Assembly: GCA_036583965.1 (NCBI GenBank) | Contig: JAZBQD010000014.1 | Location: 1,327,001 to 1,391,000 of the forward strand | Source: Prunella strophiata | Taxonomy: Eukaryota > Chordata > Aves > Passeriformes > Prunellidae | Length of the DNA: 64,000 nucleotides | Direction: 5' to 3' | Shown here: positions 60,271-64,000 of the stretch, in pieces | Position numbering within the stretch: position 1 is the stretch's first letter | How the letters are laid out: every line of letters begins with the position of its first letter | Notes under the pieces: model-generated | What the model saw: only the letters and a program-made list of their open reading frames with translations | Databases searched by the model: none | What the model was told of the DNA's origin: nothing | Translations under genes and position numbers: made by a program

Positions 60271-62381
60271 TTAATATGTGGAGGTCATTCTCTTGTTCTT
60301 TCCATTAAAATTGATGAGTTTTAAAGATATGTAGGACTTAGGCATGAAGAACTTTTACAAGAACATGAGTAAAACAAATCTGAATATAGTGTCTATTTAG
60401 GGTTCCCTAAATTCATTCTCATTAATGTGTTTATTTTCCTTTCTTGGGTGAAACAACAGAATTTTCTGTATGATGAACCACAAATTGCTGGTGCTGGTCT
60501 ACCTGGAGACAGTGATACTGGAGACCTGCCTCAGTATCTGATAAGAGTGACATCAGTAAAGACATAAATCAGTGATGGTGCCCATCTATCTAAAACTGCA
60601 AGCTGCCCTAAACAATGAGTATAACCAACACAGTGTTATCCCAAGCCCTTTTCCAACAGGTAGAAAGACTGTCCAAGTCTTTAAGTCAGAAAGTCCAAGC
60701 CTGCTAATTTTTAACAGGAATCACAGAAAATGTCGTTTTGGAAGGTGCTCTTTCCAAAAGGTGGAAAATGCAGACCAGAGTTCCTTGGTAATCTGGAACA
60801 TGAGAGCCCTTAAGCCCAGGTGGCTTTGTCAACCAAGGGACAAAGCAGGTATTTTGTGGGCCAAGGAGGTGAAAGGCAGGGCATGTGTAGCTGTGGCACG
60901 TGCAGCCTTTCCCTTGGAAGCCAAGGAACTGGGCACCAGTACAGGTCCTAAACCTGTTCTCCAAAGCCCTGCTTTTGTGCCCTCACCAAGCTCAGCTTAA
61001 TTTCAGCCAAACAGAACAAGCAGACAGAGTGAAGGTGTGACACTGGACAGTCCTCCCAGCCCCTGCTTGCAGGGCTGGATTGGGTTTGCCTGCAGCAGAC
61101 TGCAGTCACTGCAAGGTAAGCATTGCCCAAGGCAATGAAGCACTCCTGCAAATTTTATTGCTCTTTAATGGCTTTTATCAGAAAGGGAGTGTTTAGGCCT
61201 AAAAAGAGGATAAGTATGGAAGAAAACCACCAGCTCTGTCCAATGGGACCACTTAGAATGAGGATTACTCATAAAACTTAACAAATGCTGGAGACATTTA
61301 CAACTCTCTTCTAGCGTAATGGCACCTATACCAAATACTTATATTAAATTGCAAATTTTATGTTCCATAATGCTATGCACAATAAATTAGCAAAGCCTGT
61401 ATCAATCTCGATGTGAATATGAAGACAAACCCGAAAAATCATGTTTATTGTTAAGGATAAATAAAGTAAAACACTTTATTGCTCAGTGACAAAAGATTGT
61501 AAAATACCTTGCAAAAATAAAGCACATGCTGTAGTCCATAAGAACAAAAGGATTGTCTGATTATAGAAAAGACCTAAAATTCAGGAGGGAAGGAAAAGAT
61601 GAGGTTTAATGCTACTATTTGATATAAATTTTAACTTATTCCAGTGAGAATGAAATAAAAAACTTTAAGGAAATCGATTCCTAGATTTAAAAAAGAAAGT
61701 GTCTTTTGAAGGTTAGTAGTTATAGTGAAAATTGGTGGCTTATTTCATAGGAAAATGTAGCAGCTGGTTTTCTGTATGCATTCAGGTTTGTTTTCACAAA
61801 TTTTGAGATAACAATTACTACTTTCTCTTCTTGGATTTAACTTAAGTCATGACTAGTAACCAACCTTTGCTATTGGAAGAAATTAAATACAATTACGTGA
61901 AGTTTGTCACCCTGATTGATCACAAGAGGTTGTACAGAATGTAGGAAAACAATAAAAACAATTTAGATTTGGCTGTGCTGCCTTCAGGCAGCGTGGTAAT
62001 GCAAGAGGCTGTGTGGAGTGAAGATATGTCTACATGTATTTATCTATATGCATTTTTTTTTTTAACTACAGGAGAAAGAAAAATCAGATTCTAAATCCCT
62101 AAAACTGGTTGTTAAATTCCTACAACACAAATAGAAGACATCTGGATATTCCCTTTTTTCTCTGAGCAGTTTCTAATGCCACAGATGTGAGTAAATATTG
62201 GTATAATTAATTTTCATAACCTTTTAAACATGTAGTAATTTTCTCCTAAAAAAAATGAAACAGGGAAATTGTGCTTTAGAAACTTACATAATTCAATATT
62301 GTAAAGATTAACCAACCCTGAAATAGTATAATAAATGGGAGACAAGAGATGTTCAGGATACAAATGCATGACCTTTGGAAA

Positions 62382-62399
62382 CAAATAAATAAATAAATA
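62382..62399. repeat. (AAAT)n microsatellite
   Basis: Four to five AAAT units. Confidence 0.8.
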
Positions 62400-63502
62400 C
62401 ATCATGGGATTGTCAGTTGTAGTTGACTGTGGTTAGATTTTCATTGGGGCAGCAGAACATTGATTCAATAAAACATCATTCAGCAAACTTTCCTTTTTCA
62501 GCAAGGCACATAAATATTTGCCTAACTTGTTTAAATCCCACAGAGCTTACTTCCACACTGAACCAGGCAGTGGGGAAAACCATCCTGAAAAGCAAGGTAC
62601 AAATTTCTGATCTCATTAGTGCCTTCCTTCCTCTTTCAACCTTTCCTACTCTCTTAAATCCTTCTCCACTTTGTAGCTTTTGACAACTGAATGCCACTTC
62701 TTTATTCTATAGAAAATGTATTTAAATCCTCTGAAACAACAGTGTTTGCTGAGGCAGGTATCTGCACCTCTGGACCCCACAAAGGACTGGAATTCTTTGT
62801 GCCGTGCTAAAGGGGAGGAGAGGGAAAAGCCAAATCAAAATGGGGAAACTCACACAGCTTAATGCTGATTACCTGTGGTTGCTTTGCTATATTTGCTTTG
62901 TTGCACTAACTGAGTTTTTTTTCTAGTTTGGATGATGTGAATGATTCTAATATATTTTTGTGCTCATAAAAGTGTACAGAAGCACAGAGTGAAAACTTGC
63001 CTCTGTTCCCAAAGAGTTGGTTTCAGTGTCTGGCCAAAGTCAAAGGCTGGCAGAAGAGGATGACAAGTCCTTTTGGAATACTGGAAATTTTGCTATAAGG
63101 AGCATTGATTTTCTCTGGCTTTGGGTTTGGTAAGTGTTTGATCTCTGGACATGGGGACTGGAACAAATGCCATTGCTTCAGGGGAGACTTCATAGCAAAA
63201 CCTGGCTGGGTTTGCTCCTTGAGCAGTAAAGCAAAGCAGGGCAGGCCTTAGCATCCACCATGCCAGCAAAAGCAAAGATGTCCCAGGTCTGGTCAGAAAA
63301 ATAAATGATTACTATTTATTTTCATTTCCAATAAAATTTCAAAACACACTTTTATTTCTGCCCTTAACTTCCTGTCACTTTCACTGTAATCTGGCAACTA
63401 TATAAAATATTGATAGCCCTAGGAGGAAAAAAAACTAAAACAAACCAAACTAAAATATGTATCTGTTTTGATAGTTTTGACAGGATAACCATGGTTGGTT
63501 AT

Positions 63503-63550
63503 TATATTAGACTATTATAGACTCTTATATTAGACTATTAGATTATATTT
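63503..63550. repeat. Short AT-rich tandem repeat, about 23-bp unit
   Basis: TATATTAGACTATTA occurs twice with starts about 22 bp apart, with further TTAGATTATATT similarity after the second copy. Confidence 0.75.
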
Positions 63551-64000
63551 GACTAGGACTTTGTCCTCAGATGTAATTCACTCTTTGGTGATGGATCATC
63601 TTCTGGAAACCACATAGTTTGTATAAAACACCTGAGAAAGTTTCCAATAGCAGTCCAAATTTTCTGAAAAGGAAAATCACTAGAAATTAATATCTTCTCC
63701 TTACGAAGAAAAATAAAAAGACAAAGAGAGCAAAATTATGAAGATGCAAAGTTAACACAGTTTTGTTGCAAAAACTAATATTTACTGTAAAATTTGGAAA
63801 ATTATTCTTGATAGAGATAATATATAAACAAGGATAGCTCCACTCTTTCAAAATAATCCTCCAGAAGACCACTGCTGCCTACAGGACAAAAAAGTAGAAG
63901 CTATTCCAATGTGTACAAAAAACTCCTCTTGACAGTACCCATTAGCAAAAGACTAAACATGGGTAAGGAGAGAAATACTTGTACAACTGGTTACAAAAAA

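Larger units (their letters stand above)
60271..64000. other. Anonymous noncoding DNA
   Basis: Mostly unique AT-rich sequence. A plus-strand frame of 142 codons (60572-61000) lies in a locally GC-richer stretch but has no recognised domain and is overlapped by a minus-strand frame, so it is not called as a gene. Confidence 0.5.

Noticed and set aside
60572..61000. 142-codon plus-strand ORF
   Set aside because: Locally higher G+C explains the lack of stops; an 86-codon frame overlaps on the other strand; no family resemblance.
1..64000. tRNA, rRNA, snRNA, microRNA or CRISPR features
   Set aside because: I looked for tRNA box words, conserved rRNA strings, regularly spaced short repeats and long hairpins and found none that could be supported. 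The only regular array is the minisatellite, whose units abut without unique spacers.

Overview
No protein-coding gene, RNA gene, operon, CRISPR array or phage element can be supported in this window. It reads as vertebrate, specifically avian and probably passerine, intergenic or intronic DNA. Four kinds of evidence point that way: several 5'-truncated CR1-type LINE tails with the typical 'ggttggaaaggac...atcat...gtccaaccccc' string; an endogenous-retrovirus solo LTR; a second retroelement-like insertion that resembles passerine repeats I remember but could not compare with a library; and AT-rich, CpG-poor unique sequence full of homopolymer tracts and microsatellites. The open reading frames are short, start and stop at random, often consist of homopolymer translations (poly-K, poly-F, poly-I), and show no recognisable domain.

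Layout. Positions 1-4395 are unique AT-rich sequence with homopolymers. Positions 4396-5871 hold a head-to-tail duplication (754 + 722 bp) whose copies look identical apart from one 32-bp indel. Positions 5872-27780 are mostly featureless, with a 38-bp poly(T) at 9662, an ATT microsatellite at 14574, a 44-bp poly(T) at 16725, and two possible CR1 remnants near 21.8 and 22.1 kb. About 27.8-29.1 kb differs in texture: TAAT-rich and mixed-composition blocks alternate with long polypurine and polypyrimidine tracts, so it is a candidate conserved noncoding (enhancer) cluster. A CR1 fragment lies at 29527-29740. Positions 29.7-40.8 kb are unique sequence with a T/G-rich tract (37787-37937) and a perfect 13-bp-arm palindrome (39669-39700).

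Positions 40801-41456 are a complete minus-strand solo LTR: TG...CA ends, near-perfect 6-bp target duplication, TATA box, an R-region hairpin and an AATAAA signal. A CR1 scrap follows at about 42.5 kb, a candidate conserved block at 43.8-44.06 kb, and a small isolated CpG-dense patch at 44.57-44.70 kb. Positions about 48359-50950 are a minus-strand LTR-like insertion containing a roughly 42-copy, 38-bp minisatellite (48982-50586). Because the unit has almost no stop codon in any frame, the array opens ORFs of more than 470 codons on both strands; these are artefacts. The last 13 kb holds two more CR1 tails (56612-56684, 60118-60270), T/G-rich low-complexity DNA (57103-57290) and poly(T) tracts.

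The most interesting objects are the minisatellite-bearing retroelement, the recent-looking tandem duplication, the intact solo LTR, and the candidate regulatory cluster at 28 kb. I saw no previously undescribed multigene system. Conservation, family names and copy number could not be tested here and are marked as inference.
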